Notes under the pieces: generated by a model
What the model saw: only the letters and a program-made list of their open reading frames with translations
Told to the model about the DNA's origin: nothing
Database searches by the model: none
NCBI GenBank assembly: GCA_008360975.2
Contig: CM039192.1
Location: 14,075,242-14,139,241, forward strand
DNA length: 64,000 bases
Source of the DNA: Lichenostomus cassidix
Lineage: Eukaryota > Chordata > Aves > Passeriformes > Meliphagidae
Reading direction: 5' to 3'
Translations under genes and position numbers: made by a program
Shown here: positions 47,901-61,900 of the stretch, one piece after another
Position numbering within the stretch: position 1 is the stretch's first letter
Layout: every line of letters starts with the position of its first letter

Positions 47901-49928
47901 TCACTGGTGTTTTAAGTTTTACTTGCACATCAAATGGTTATTCAAATAACATCTAGATATAGGAAAGTTCTCAACAGACATCTATGCATAGAAATAAGTT
48001 TTTGTGTAATCTATAAATATATTTAATGTATAAATAATATTTTTGTACCAAAATGCCATTTCAGGGTTATTGCACTCAGGGGTATTTTGATACTGTTGGT
48101 GACTGTCTCTCATATTGGGGGGCACTGTGTGAAATAGGAGGGAAATATTCACACTCTTAGAGGCTAAAGACGAGGTGCAGCTAAAGTTCAGCTCTACAGC
48201 ATCCCCTTCAACAATGGGGAACAAACACAGGTTTGTTTAACATATAGGAAAAGAAATTAAGATGGTAAGATGTTGAGAAGTACTAAATGACATGAACACC
48301 AGAGGCTTATCCTGCAGGCTCCTGTACTGCTTTTGAAAATATGCTCAAGTTTTTTCCTTTTATTTCCCTCAAATTCCCTCCTTTTCTAAATGCATCTCTT
48401 GTATCTGTTGTTTTCAGAGCACCCAAAAACTTAACATTTGGGTGCAACGTCTGCCAGCAATCAGATATCACCCCCTGACATTCATTTTCCTACATGTTCT
48501 ATTTTATTTTACAATGCCAGAGGAGCACAGAGCAAGTTTTCTATCAGCTGTAATTTTTCTCTCTCCCTGCTGCATGAGGGTTGTATACCTCTCAGGGTAT
48601 TTTAAAATACCTTCAACATTTTTTCTGGATAATTCTATTTCAGAATGCCTGTTCACATTCTCCCCACAAGTTTCTCTTAATATCTGATATTTTTCAAAGA
48701 TTGGAAAGCAGCATTACACAGTAAAAGCAGCTGACACATTTGATTTCTCTCTCTCCATCTCTCAGTGGAGGAGGTAGCATTTGTCATCCCTGGGCAGAGC
48801 AGCTGTTACAAAGCTTTAAGGTGAATTGTCCATGTTCCCAGTTCTTCAGAATGACATTTTTTTAAACCTTTTCCTTAAATTGTTTATTGCAGAGTCCTGT
48901 CTTAAGCTCTGTCTCTCCAGACATGCTGAACTGAGCAGAGGGACACTTAGTGCCTTGTAGCAGTGAGCTGCTCTGAGCACTGCTGCCAACAGCTGGGTTT
49001 TTTCATTTTTCTAGGGACTGCTGATCACATCTCTGCACTATGAGCTGCAGCTCAGTTCCTCCCAGCGAAAAGCTAACTGCATTTGCTGTATTTAGGAGGA
49101 TGATTTTTAACCTAGACCGTTTCCTCCAATCTAAAAAGCTTTGTGAGAAATTTTTCTGGTGTTTCTGGTTTCCCCACTGATGCCAATCACTCAGAGGTGT
49201 TTGTATCTGCTGCTGGCAGAGTTAAAGCCCCATCTTCTGCAGTCTCAAACAAGATATTTTTTCTTTTATTTTGTGGGGAATTACCATATTTTTGAAGGTA
49301 TGGTCCTGTGCTTTTGACTCCAGTATTCTTTTAATGCTCTTGGCCATCTGTTCACTGAGGCGTGACTTTGTACTAAGAACTGGATTAAAATGCAGTGCTC
49401 TTTTCTTGGTTTTGATATTGTTTCACTCTCTTTTGCCTTCTTTATTCCTGCCTTTTTTTGATTTCCAGACTATTAAACTGTATTTCTTGTGCAGTACCAG
49501 ATTTTTCTGTTTCTTTCTCTCACCAATAGCACTTTAATTTCACATTCAGGGAAATTAAATTATAAAATGGGTGATGCTTTATTATGATACAGATGCTCCT
49601 ATATGGTGGATATTTTTAACATCTGAACTTAAAAATTCAACTATTTCCCCTTAATTATTTTTCAATTCTCTTGAAATTAAAAACTCTTCCTTTGGCTAAG
49701 TCAGGTGTGACACACAAGCAGCTCTGCAAAATAAACTTTCCTTTCTTTCATGAAAATGCAGTGTCATTATCAGGAAATTCCTAAACTGACACCACTCTCA
49801 AGCAAGTGAGCAGAATCATGGGAGAGCCAAATGCTGATGTTTTAGATGAAGATCACATGGAATTAGTTTTCTTTACCGATTTTAGTTACTTTTTGGGGTG
49901 GATTAGGACCATCTATCACAGTATTTTG

Positions 49929-50116
49929 CTATAATGTCAGTTTTCTTTCTTTGCACTTTTGTTGTCCTTCTGCTGGTTGCTGATTTTCCATCTTCTTTAG
50001 TGTGGCTAGACCAGATGTAGTGATTTTCATCTCTTTAGAGACTACAGAAAGGTGAAGGACTGAGGGTTTCCGAGGAGCTTTGACTTCTTCATAGCCCATG
50101 GGATGTGTCTGGGTTA
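49929..50116 (-). CDS. Candidate terminal coding exon, unrecognised
   Basis: This minus-strand block starts after CATTTGCCTCCACAG and runs open to a TAG at 49931-49929. If joined to the donor at 50609 the phase is kept, because G plus TA gives GTA (Val); the implied intron is 492 bases. The translation is hydrophilic and low in hydrophobic runs: it begins TQTHPMGYEEVKAPRKPSVL, continues through a Lys/Thr-rich stretch and ends QQKCKERKLTL. This composition is more protein-like than most frames here, but I cannot assign a family. The intervening DNA (50117-50608) is open in the same frame over 50531-50238 and is then interrupted by a stop, so a decayed longer coding region is another reading. 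An AATAAA on the minus strand at 49583-49578 could serve as polyadenylation signal. Confidence 0.22.
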
Positions 50117-50608
50117 CTGTGGAGGCAAATGAATTCTTGTCTGCAGGCAATGGCCATCCATGACAGACTCTATGCAGATGAAGCAATAAATAGTCATGGT
50201 AAAAAGCCACAGTGATGAAAGTCCTTGAGACTGCTGGCTAATTTCCACAGCAAAAAAGTAATGCAAATATATGCAGAAGTGCCATTAGTTTAAGCCTTTG
50301 CTCTAGATCCAAGATGGAAATGTATCTGCAGGTTTGAGATAATTTGGTAGGAAGGAGAATCACTTCAGCTCCCCAGGCTACACTTCTGTGTTCATCCAAC
50401 AGCCTTATGGCTAGGAGGATGTCATGGCCTCTCTGGACATCCCAATTCCTCACAGAAAGGCTGTTCTCTCCTGCAGCCTTTGCCACAGGATGTTTCTCCT
50501 CCAGCTTTATGGTACAGATTTTGTTCCTCAAGCTGCTCAGAACTCAAGTGAAAATGAAAGCAAGCAGCAGCAGGAGGTGCTTTTGGGAGTTTCCAGCCAC
50601 GTCCTTAC

Positions 50609-50822
50609 CTGCCTGCACACACCTCCCTGGCTCTCCTGAGCACCCTGAGCAAATGCCTGGGCAGGTGGAGCAATCAGAGCTATCTGAAGCCCTCTGGGTC
50701 TTCTCCTTTTTCCAAAACTCTACCATTAGCCTTAAGTGATTGGTGGCTGCTAAAATCTCCATAATCTTTGCAAACTGGAGGCACAGGGAGGTTTCCTGAC
50801 TCCTCTGCATAACGCAGCATCT
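50609..50822 (-). CDS. Candidate internal coding exon, unrecognised
   Basis: On the minus strand a 214-base block is open throughout (71 codons plus one base). It is bounded upstream by an acceptor-like TTTTTATGTGCTGCAG and downstream by CAG|GTAAGG at 50609/50608, which matches the donor consensus at eight of nine positions. The translation contains a helix-like stretch (SLCLQFAKIMEILAATNHLR), then an acidic/Ser segment and a Cys-rich tail with the pattern CSTCPGICSGCSGEPGRC. No family is recognised. It ends in phase 1, which fits the candidate terminal exon at 50116-49929. The frame has no clear initiating ATG, so a real gene would need more exons above 50852. Chance is a serious alternative. 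Confidence 0.22.
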
Positions 50823-53326
50823 CTGCAGCACATAAAAAGCCTCTGTGAGCACTCACAAAGGGCCAGTGCCTCAGCTGAGGCCCATTGACTTCACTGGAGC
50901 TTTGCCAGCCTCCACCAGCCCAGAACCTTTTTTCCTGTATTTTCTAAAGAAACTATTGGGAAAACACTTTTGAAATCCAATGAACAAAGTTCAGTCAATA
51001 AAAACTGAGGAAAAAAATAGCATGTGCAGCAATTGAACGAGTGAAATTGAATTCAGAGGTGACTGAGTGGTGCTGCTTGATGCATTTTTCTATCTGATAT
51101 TACTGATTTGGCAAAATGGGAGCATTTCCAAAAAATGCATAAGGTTTTATCAGAACGGTTTGGGAAATCATTGGAACCTTATGTGTCAAACATTTTGTTT
51201 TGTCTATTATGCAATGAAGATTGAAAAATCCTTCTGGACACGAAGCAGTTTGATCCTCCTTAAAGAAAATTTTTCTGGAATCTGATTTTGCTGTAGATTG
51301 TGACATTTTAACTTGTTACTCAAATCTGACATAAAATAAATGCCAAAATTCCCAACAGAAATGTGATTTAACACAATTTGAATAAGAAGCTTTTTCATTA
51401 GGAAGTATTGCTTTTGAGAACTGTGAGTATAAGAGACAGCCTTATTTTTAGCAGGGGTGGGCATTACAAGTGAAATCCTCACAATCCCTTAATAGAAAAT
51501 AAGTATTAAATAGTAGCACAATATTTAAAGACAACATGTCATTTGCCTGTGTTTAACCACGAGGAGTTTCACAAGCTCTCAGTCTAAGTGCAGAATACAG
51601 GTATCTGCTGGCCTCAGGAACAGATTGGCACAAACATATCTGACTTTTCTCAACAAACCTCTAGATGAAATATAAGAATGCAATAGGCAACAGAGAGGCA
51701 AGAGGATGTCTCGATCTGCCAGCCCCAGGAGCTGGGACAGAAAGAGTGATTGTTTGCTTAAGCACCTTCTTCTGACAACATTGCTGAGGATTGTTATTTG
51801 GAGTATTCAGCCCTTGCGTTTCTGGTATTTTCATGCTGTTTCCCCACAGACTGTTTTTCCTTCTGGTAAACAGTTGAGGGAGGAGATAATACATTACCTC
51901 TGTGAAATTATTGATGCTAGAAATTTGATCCATTCTCTGAGATGGGCTCTGCTGGTAAGGCAGGTATATTTAGAGATCTTATAGTGGGCAGGATGAGTTG
52001 GGTTTTTTCTTTGAATAATGCAAGCCATTTATCTTCTTTTCTGCCTCGGGAGAGAACATTTTCTGTAATTTAAAAAAAGGCAATAAAAATACTTATCTGA
52101 GAAGCACTCTGCACTTGGAGGTGTGTGAAGTTCTCCTTCTACCAGAGCTTCTTTGGAGTCATTCCCTAAAAACTGCGGGAATGGGCTTTCCATGAAGAAT
52201 AAAGATAAGTCCAAAGTGCACTTTCATGACCCGATTTGGGGATTTATTCCTCTCTTATGGATTGATAAAAAGTCTCTTCTATTTTAGATGAAATATGTTT
52301 GTACTCACAGTGGTGTTTCTGAGCTCCCAACTCATAAGGATATTTACATGCTGAAGTGGAGCTGCTTTTGTTCTAATTCCCCTCATTTCATGTATTTTTT
52401 AGTTGTAAGAGGTAAAAGACTTCTTTAGATCAGAAGATCATTATTGAGAGAATGGAGCTTAATATTCTCCCTCTTTTCCTACCTGCAGTGTGGTGGGAAG
52501 ATGGCAGTTAATCTCTAGCCACTCCACTTCCTTGCAGAGAGGGAAAAGTCACTGAAGCATCATTTGTGTTTTTAAGCCCAGCTGGAAAAAGTAGGTGAAG
52601 CATCAGATTCCTTCACTTACTGACATTTTCCTGATTAGTCGTAGTTTTGCACCTTTTTATTCAAGAGCATCTAAGTGGGCATGGCTTGATCTGCAAAGGC
52701 CATGGAGTGAAGCTTCTGCCAGGCAGATGCACTGTGCTGTGGCTGATCTGTGTTTGCTCCCATTCTGGGCTGTTGTTCTTGTTCAAGGGCTTGTGAGAAG
52801 ATGCATCTTTCTCTGAGCAGCAGAAAGGCCACAGAAAACCTGCCCAGGCTGTTCTTCTGCTCACCTCTCCCTGAGCACTGGTGATCTGGAGCTCTGCACA
52901 CACTGTTGGCATCCTGCAGCTTCCACTGCTCAGCAGGATTTTCTGAAAGCATGTGGGTCAGTGTCATCTCTGCTATCCTGTGTTTAGGGCAGGAGGGATG
53001 GTGCTCACTTTGCTGTGCTTTCTGTGTCTGCTTATAGCAACTGCAAGAAATTGTGGACTTCAGTAATCCCTTTCTTTTGTCAAAATCCACTAATCCTAAT
53101 CAGTTACAGACATGATTTCACAACCCAGAATGTCAGATTATTCCAAAATTATGCTGCACTGGTCTTTTTTCGTACAAGTCTCAAAGCCCATCATAACTTG
53201 GGGAAAGATGGATGCCTACCTCTATATATATACATATTTTCTTTTTATATTTATTAATTTATGGAGTTGATTTTATATGTATGTATCTGTAATGATTATG
53301 AAAGGAATAGAACTCCCAAATGCTTC

Positions 53327-53338
53327 TTTTTTTTTTTT
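53327..53338 (+). repeat. Poly-T tract (12 T)
   Basis: Homopolymer run following AT-rich TATATATATACATAT-like sequence at 53224-53262. Confidence 0.85.
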
Positions 53339-54445
53339 CAATTTAGAAGGATGAGTCAGAATTTCCTGAAAAGTAAAAATAGACCATAAAGTCTGTACTT
53401 ACTCTGAATTTTAATCCATTTGAGGAGTATGAAAGAACTGAAGATTTGCCTTGCATACCTCTCTCCAAAACTCCCTGATTAGACTAGACTAAAAAAAAAT
53501 ATTAGTGACCCATATTTGCCTCAAATGCCTGCACTTAGATTCCATTGATGCCTTCTCTCACTCAATTAATGAACTCTAGAGACTGTGCAAAAATCACACT
53601 CAGTAGTCCTCTGCTTGTGCTGCTCCAATTCGGAACTGGTGGAAGTGGCAGGGAGTTTTTAAAGACTGCTCTTGGGTTTGGTGTGTCAAACTGCCTTCCA
53701 CAGAATACACACTGGCAGGAAAGTGCCAGTAAGATCCCAGGTGTTGGATGTGTGTGTCTGTGCAGGAGAAGGGGTGAAACCTCAGTGGCACAAGATTATT
53801 ACTAATGTTGTAGTTGTACCTCTCCGTGTCATTTAGCTTTTCCCTGGATTTGAGGGTTTTTTCCCTTCTCTGGTTTTTACTGTCATCTGATTTGATATTG
53901 TGTCTCTTTTACAACTGAGTACAGATGAGCTACCTTTGTCAATTAATCTTTGTTTAAAATATTAAGGGGAAAATTCCTGTAATACAGGAAGGTGGATACA
54001 GAAACAGACTGTCATAAGGAAAGAGTGGTGTGAGAACAGGGTTGCCTGTTTGCATTAAATAAGATCTCCTTATTTCTGTGAAATTGTAGTGTAGTCAGGG
54101 GTAAATATTAGTTTTCTAACTGACTGACATACAGATTAAACTTTCCACAGTGCTTTGTCTCAGCTGGCAACAACAGCATCAAATCCCCCAGGCATTCAAG
54201 CTGTTTTGTGTACACAGGGGCTTTACAAGAGAGCTCTCTGGTGAGAAGCTTGCCCTATTCCTGGGTCTCTTTTCACTGCAAATGTACCCCATTCATTACT
54301 GCAAATGGCTCTGGGAGGGCTGTGTGCTCCAGGGAGTAACGAGTAGGGCTTTGGCAACAAGCTGCTGAATGGAGATTTCTCTGCTGATTTGTTCTGTAGC
54401 CATTGTTCACGGGAAGATGTTGACTAGGATTTTATTTTGGCTCTT

Positions 54446-54493
54446 AAAAAAAAAAAACAAACAACCAAACCTGCATTGTATACTTTTTTTTTT
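54446..54493. repeat. Poly-A, (CAAA)n and poly-T, facing each other
   Basis: Twelve A residues at 54446-54457 continue as CAAACAACCAAACC, and a ten-T run lies at 54484-54493. The A and T runs could pair, but no element body is recognisable. Confidence 0.8.
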
Positions 54494-57400
54494 AATGTCA
54501 AGACAGTTATCTCAGTCTTCCTCCTCTTGGGAGTTGATTTTTCTTCTCTTGTACCCCAGTTTTGTCCTTGACTCTTCCTTCAACTTGGGCACTGTCACTG
54601 GATTTTGCACAGTCCTGTATTTTGTATCCAGCAAGGCTTATCCATCTTTGCTTTATTTTCTGCCAGCAAATGCCCTTTTTCTAACTGCTTTTGTGGCAAA
54701 GTGAAAACTATTAACAGAGCAGCTCTAATGTGAACAGAGATTTCTGTTAATCTTACAAACCTCAACAAGAAGCTGAGAGGTCTCTTTTGAGACTTGTCAC
54801 TTTGGATGCTTCTTGCCACTTAGCTCAGCCTTGAAGAAGCCCTCAGCAAAGATTTTTGGATGTTGAGGTTTTATGGTGATCTGTTATCACAGGAGGCTGA
54901 ATGGGATGGGACAAAAAAGTCCATGTGGAAGTTGCTACACAATTTCAGTGTGATAATTTGGCCTCTGCTAGTTAGCTCTGGGCTGCTCCTTACCCTGGCA
55001 ACTTCCACTGTCCATCAGGGCTCTCCAGGGGCATTATTAAAGGGCTAGAGAAGCTGGAGCTGTTTCTCTTGACAGAGCAAATCAATTCCCATGACTTATG
55101 TCAGATAAACCCATTTCAAATATGAAACTCCTCTGAAGTACTCTTGGCAGCCTCAATCCATGCTGAAGTGTTTGACTCCTCGTGAGTCCAAGGGGTGTGT
55201 GCTCTGTGTGTGCTCTCTGCTGCTCTCTGGGAAATAACCTCTGCTTTTGAAATGCACGTTGTGTGTCAAAAATAACAGTTTGGTGGGACCAGAGCAGTGT
55301 GGTATGAAGTGGTTCAAAATTTTCTAAAGTGTTATTTGTGGAATTCAGGGGACTGCAACCATCCCCAAAAAAGCTATGCTTTCTTAAGCAAATAGGTAGT
55401 CAAATTATAGCGATTGCAATGTTCATTGAAAGAAATAGAATAAAAAGAAGGCAGCATTTTTGGTTTGCTTAGCTATTAAGCAGACTGTCTGACCTCTGGC
55501 TGACAGGAGGGGGAAAGAAGGCAATTTCACTGCAGAAGAACTTATTTCATTCAAAAGTGATGAAATGTCATTGCTGGAAAAATGCAGGAGAGATTGCCTG
55601 GGACAGACAGGGAATGGCTTGTGCAGGGTAGGGATCCCAGGTGGCCCTCTCCATTTTCCAGCATCACAGCAGTGCTCATGGAGGGCAGCAGGAATTTGAT
55701 GTCCATGTCAGCTGCAGATACAACAACTGCACCTGACAGACAGGGCACTCCCTGCACCCTGCAGCACATCAGGGCCATTTGACAATTCCTGGGCTGATCT
55801 GGGATTGCTCAGTGCCCACCACTCCATAGGCTGGCTGGTTCTTGGGCTCAGCTGCACACATGCTTTGATTGAAATGTGTCAGCACTGAGCTGTGAGCTGC
55901 CCAAGTCTGTGGCTGAGGCAGAGCACCTCACAATATCCATTTTTTGGTGAGGGCACTGATCCCTCTGCCTTATGGGATCACCCAAGGGGACCAGGCCATT
56001 CCCCACAGCTGCTGCAAACCCTCTGGCTGTTTCCAAAGCTTCAGCCCTTGTAAATGCTCAGGCTGTGGCCTCTGCTCTCTTTCTAAGGACAGCAAAATGA
56101 AATAGCTGCTTTTCTCCTTTTGTACTTCTGTGTGGGCACTGATCATTAAGGCTCTGGCTTTTCTGGGCCTGTGTTTAATGTCTCATAGCAGCTTTTGTGC
56201 TGCACAAGTGTGGTTGTTTCGGGCAATTGATGCGGGAATGCTGGAGCAAGCTTTTGTACATGGCTCTCTAGACTGCCTGTCTGCTACCCAGGATAAATTT
56301 GTTATTTGTGTCAGAGCTGAATCTTGGCCTCTCTTGCTATAGATTGTCCCAGTCTGTTTCCCCTGAATGTGAATTAAGGTCGTTCTAGACTCAGTTCTTG
56401 TGCCAAAATTTAAACAAAGAAGAGGATGCCCCCAGCACACAGACTTGCTCCCCTAGCCTGGAAATGCTTCTGGTGAGAGGAGCCAGTGGAGCACTGATGA
56501 TCAGACATAAAGGGCAGCTGCCACCCTGTCCTCTTCGCCACCTTTCTTTCACCAACAAGATGTCTGTAGAATAAATACCCACATTCTTTAAGCAGAATAA
56601 GTAGTAATTCTTAATTTCTTCAAAGCATATCTACCATAGTCATTAAAGCCAAAAGCACGGAGACCACCTGACCTATGAACTGACCCTCCTGAATAAGACA
56701 ATTGTCTTATTTCTCACAAAAACAAAATGCAAGATTTGCAGATGTTGTGAGTGTTCAAGCAAGCTGCAGTGGAAAAGGGAAAGGGCTTCTTTGCCAGTAC
56801 TTTCAGGACCAGAATTGAACATCTACCAGTGACACTGATTTGGATGCTTGGCTTTGGTGTCTCCCACTAAATTTCCTGTGATACACCAATCTTCTTCTTC
56901 TGCACCTCAGCACTTCTCCACATCTCTGGTTACCACTGCGTTTGTTCTCTGCAGTTTGGAAGAGCAGAGACCATACCATCATCCAAGGAAGTTTTAGCAT
57001 CATTACAAAGGATGAGAAAAAACCCCGCAAAACTTTATTAGGAAAGTGGTATATCCAGTACCCTTCTGCTACACAATGAGATTTTGGGGCTTGGAGAACC
57101 TTCTTCTGCATGTTTTGATTGTTTGCTTGGTTGTTGTTATTTAAGCAATCTCAGAAAAAGATGCAGATCTATACAAATTGACAGGAGACAGTGGAATTAC
57201 ATCAGTAGAAATCTGAATCAGTTCTTGGATGGACAAGAAATTTTTGCAGTAGTTAAGAAATGAAGTTCTTTGTTCATTATTAAATCCAGCTGTGCCATAT
57301 AAAGGAACAGATTGATGGCATCTAACCAGTAAAATAAACACCCATTTTTCATGGCAGTTGTGGATTGATGCACCATGAAATCTTCTAATAGTGCAGATCT

Positions 57401-58864
57401 AAAGGCACAGAACCATAAATTGTTCTATTGACATGTCTAGTAGCAGTTTTACAGATGCACTTAAACTGCTGCAAGTAAAATTTTAATTGCCTAATTTTGT
57501 GGAAATTATGGAGCCAGATCCAGACATCTACATCTGCAGTATGGTCTTTGGAAAAATGAACTTATACTTCATCCGGTAAGATTGAGAGCAGAGTGAATTT
57601 GAGTGCACTGCAGCTCCTAAGTCAACAAAATTACAAATCATTGAAATTCTTGGGAGTGAAGGCTGGGGAGCCTGGAGAAAAGATTTCTGAGGGAGTGACT
57701 AGAGAATTATAGTTTGATCTTCCTTGGTTTGCTTGAAGTCCTAGCTGAATAACATTCTATCCATGGTCATGCCTTTAGGCACCGATAGTGTATGTTTCCT
57801 GCCAAAATTGATCAGAGGTAGAGGGAACCTCCTCCCAGATGGATGTGTAGAAACTCCTTTCTCTAGCCTATGAGAGGATTTTACAAAGCAATTGTTCTGT
57901 TGACTTGTGTCATAGTGATTTCCAATAATTCATAATCCATTGTACATGGAAATCAACTGCTTCACTTCAGACAGTTAATTAAGGTTGCAAACAAACACTC
58001 ACTGTTTGAGATGGCTTTGTTTTCTTTTCATTGCTCCTCTTCTCCCCACTACCTCCCTTTGATTTATACTACCCCATCTCAAAGGACTTGCTACATTTAG
58101 CAGCTTTGTGCAGTCCCTGTGTGGGGCTCCTCTGAGCCCATGTGGACACTCAAAGGTCACACTGGGAATGTTTTCCCCAACACTTAGACCTAAATGTTTT
58201 CATTTTCTAGGGCATCCACTAGAACAGCTTTTCCTTGGAGGAGTCTCTGATTATTTGTGCTTGAAGCAAAAGTTAGTGAAAATTCTATTGACCCTTTAAG
58301 ACACCAATATTCAGCTATTTGCTTGTTGTTCTTTACTTGATAAATTACTAATTTAGGGTGAAATCATACTCTTTAGTGGCTCCCTGTTCATAAATCACAA
58401 TCTGACATTTTTTTCTCTAGGGGAAGATTGCTGTTTGCAGTATGCTCTGCCACCAGAACAGATGACAATATTAGTTTATCAGGAGAAACCTGTATTTTAA
58501 AAATAAATCTTGATACAATAAATTTCCAGCTCTCTGTACTGCTGCTTGAATGTTTTTATTGCCAGATTGTCTCTGTGATCTTGAGCTCAAAAGCCTTTGT
58601 ACAGAAAGCAGAGAAGCCCCACATGAAATTTATGATCAAATGGACAGAAAAGGGAAATCAGTGTTTCAATTTGACAATAGTTTGACAGTCTGCACAGGTA
58701 TTATAGCAGATTACTTATGCTGATGATAAATTCTACACCATTTTCAATGAAGCAGCATTTAATCAAGAATAAGATTTTACTAAACCTGGAATCCAGCATT
58801 TTCAAGAATCTGTGAAGCTTTTCTTGCTTTAAATTGCCACCACAAAATTTAAGTTAGATTTTTT

Positions 58865-58975
58865 TTGTGTGTGTGTGTTCCAGAACTGGAACTCTATATT
58901 GTATATTGGTGTCAGGCCTTTCTGACAAATGTACAAGGCACTCTGAACTAGCATAAGGTCTCTACACACACACAA
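58865..58975. repeat. (GT)n and (AC)n in inverted orientation
   Basis: TTGTGTGTGTGT at 58865-58876, part of a T8 plus (GT)6 run, is the exact complement of ACACACACACAA at 58964-58975. The two are separated by 87 bases, so a 12-bp stem could form in single-stranded DNA or RNA. The sequence between contains CCAGAACTGGAACTC, itself a short palindrome. Two microsatellites of complementary phase so close together could also arise by chance. Confidence 0.85.
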
Positions 58976-61900
58976 CTTGCAGTTTCTCTCTGCAGGAAGA
59001 GTGAGACAGGGAAACTGTAGGGTTTTTCCTCTCTGTCTTAGATGGCAGAAATGGAAATCTCCATTCCAAGCCTTTTTCTTGCCCACAGGATGCGCAACCT
59101 ATGTTGCTGCTGCTGAGACAAGGACCAGCACTGCAGCCTGGGGTTCTTGCTGGGCTGCTGGTGGCAGCACAGCCGTGTGAGGGGCAGGGGAAGCTTCTTT
59201 CCTGCTCTTTCCCTGCTTCTTTCCCAGGCAGCTGCTTTCTCTGCCTGGTGCTGAGTTTGTGTCCCCTGCCCTTGAGGTGGTGAGTGATGGCTCAGCCCAC
59301 CCAGCTGAGGTGGGAGCTGTTGCTGGCAGGATCAGGGGCATTCCAGAGGGAGGTTAATGTACTGTGTGCTCCATGCTCCCACACAGCACTGGGTCCCATG
59401 GGACACCAGAGCTCTGAGCAAGCACCATGAGGCCTTGGATGAACCCCTGAGAGTGCTGTGGAGCCTTGCCTTCTGTTCCTCCAGGGTGAAACAGCAGCAG
59501 GGTGAGAATCTGTGCTCAAGGCTTCATTTGGAGCAGGGTGTGCTCTTGGTTCTCCTTTTGTCAGTGCTTTCGAGAAAGTTGGAAAGGAATGACTAAAAGG
59601 TAGGAGGGAGGGAGAAGGGCAGGAGAGGATGCTCCAACTCAGTTCTGCTCCTGGCACCAGCAACTTCTGTGTCCATTCCTGCCCTTGCTGCCCCTCTCCC
59701 TGTATGCCCACCAGTGTCAGAGCTCTGTTACACGTCCCTCCTCTGGTGTGCAAATGTGTCCTCTGTGTGTGCATCAGTTTAGGGACACCTGGGCAAGGCT
59801 CCTCACCTTCCCTGTGCTCCCAGCCTGGCATTGGCAAGGATTAGCAGCCACAGCAGCAGTCCTAGGCTCCTCAGCCATGCTAAACACATTTAAAAAAGCA
59901 AACCCCACAGGTTCTTTTGTATTCCAGTGGAGTGCTGCGGGTGTTGGAACACTGTTCCCATGGCTCTGGAAATGTCTTTACATCCTTAGTGTGTCTTTAC
60001 TTCAGAGAAAACATGCATGTGCAATTAATTCTTATACATATGCCACTCAAGCCTATTTGAAATTGGGTGTGTATATGTGCAAGGCAATTAATTCCTATTC
60101 TTCAGAAGTAGGAGAGTGAGGGAGGTTTTTTCCCTTTTTTCATTTTTGCACTGGCAGGGTAAGGATTCAAACTTAAGGGTTTTATTTTTTTTTCCTCCCA
60201 GTTCTGTGCTGTCACTTCCAGATCATGCTGCTTGGGAAAGTATAGTCCTCATACAGAGGAACCTCATTCAATAAAAAGTGAATGATCAAGAAAGCTGTAT
60301 TTTAATGATTATCAGTATGCAGCACAAATCAAGGAAAATTCAACAGCAATCTCCTATTTTGTCCTTAATGAATTTAAGATAATTCACTCACTTCTGGGAG
60401 AGCAATGGTCTTTCTGAAGGATGCTGTCATGATAAGAGCAATAAGAAATGGTTATCTTTTGGAACTAAGGCTCATTTCTCCAGTGCAAGTAGCCTCCTGA
60501 AATTAGTTTGTAGTGTACTTAATGTACACTGGGTTTGGCTCTCTCCATGGTGCCTATTTAAATTGTCCCTCGGGGTAAGAGCTTAAGTGCATAGCTTTAG
60601 GGTTTGCAAATGTAATTCACCATCTAGAACCCTCTCCAGGGCTCAAGCAGGCAGGGGTATGACCTCTGCTAAAAGGCAAAAGAGAAGGAAGACCAAGTGA
60701 CAGACTCTTCTTAGTGCAGTATCTTTAACTTTGCTTCCAAAAATAATTTTATCTCCTCAGAAACAAGGTTAATGCACACAGGCAGTTTGATACAATTGCT
60801 GTTCTTTTCCATTCATGATGTAACTCATAAAAATGTCTTGCACCATTTATGTGGAGTGTGTTGTACTTGACATAAAAAGGTGGAAAGAAGTTGTTTCATG
60901 GAGACTGTAGCATGGTCCTCTGGGAGTCATGAAACTCAATTTTCCCTGACTATAATTAATATCTTTCCCATTACTGACTCGGGGAAGGTCCATGCAGCCT
61001 GAGATGGCAGCAAACTAATCACCAGAAGAGACACAGGGCTGGGAGAATCATATGCTGGATAATCATTTAGTAAATGAACTTGAGGGAAAATCAGAGAGAG
61101 GCACTAATATCAGTTTTATGGCTGTGCCCTGCCATCTCTGCAAACAAAAGAGGGGCTCTTCCCTGGCCTCCAGCAGTTGGTTGCAGTGCTGTGGGTCATT
61201 TCAGCAGACCTTTATCATGTTCTGACTGCACACAAGGGCCAAAACCACTCCTTGATGCAATCCCCCTCACTTTGCTGAAGGAGCACCATAGCTGAATTTG
61301 GCTTGTGCTTGCTGTGAATTGCAGCCTTTTAGTAGAGATAGAGATATTAAAAGGAGAGGTCAGCCCAACAGTTTCCATCCCCATGAAATAGTTTTCCTCA
61401 ATAATTCTGGGCCATGGCATTTATCCCCAGGTAGCTGTGCCTTCTTTCTGTCAGATGTAATGCAGGCCAAAGCTTTTGAGACCACAGTGTGACTGACTGG
61501 AGCAGCTGGGTATTCCAGGGAGGCCTTTCAACTCTAAGTGCCCAAATGGGCCAGATGTGGAGTGCATTCTCTTTGTGTGACATTGTGTGGTGACAAAACA
61601 GTGCCTGGCCTTTGTGTGAAACCTTGATGATAGACTCAAGTGACAGTGCAGCTCCAGGGAGGAGGCACTGCTTGATCACCTACCAGAAACCTGAAGATGT
61701 TAAAACCATCTGTATTGTTAACCATTGGAACATGGCTATGGCAGATGGGCAGGGCAGCAAAAGGCTTCCCTGGATCGAGAGTTTCTGCCAGGGTGTATTG
61801 AATCTCTGGGGCTTTTTCTTTAATTTCCCAGCAGGTGTCTCTCCTCATGGACTAAGTTCACAGCCACTCTGCCAACAGCACAGGGCTGGATGTTCTTCTC

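Larger units (their letters stand above)
37212..49928. other. Noncoding stretch
   Basis: AT-rich with GC-richer islets at about 38880-39170, 43400-43610 and 44330-44680. The 178-codon frame at 44318-44854 (+) starts at GTG and overlaps open frames in two other phases, typical of stop-poor noncoding DNA. Microsatellites are entered separately. No RNA gene or mobile element body is recognised over these 12.7 kb. Confidence 0.65.

Noticed and set aside
59292..59837. 181-codon minus-strand open frame
   Set aside because: Starts at TTG in GC-richer DNA with overlapping open frames on the other strand; Pro/Ser/His-rich and domain-free.
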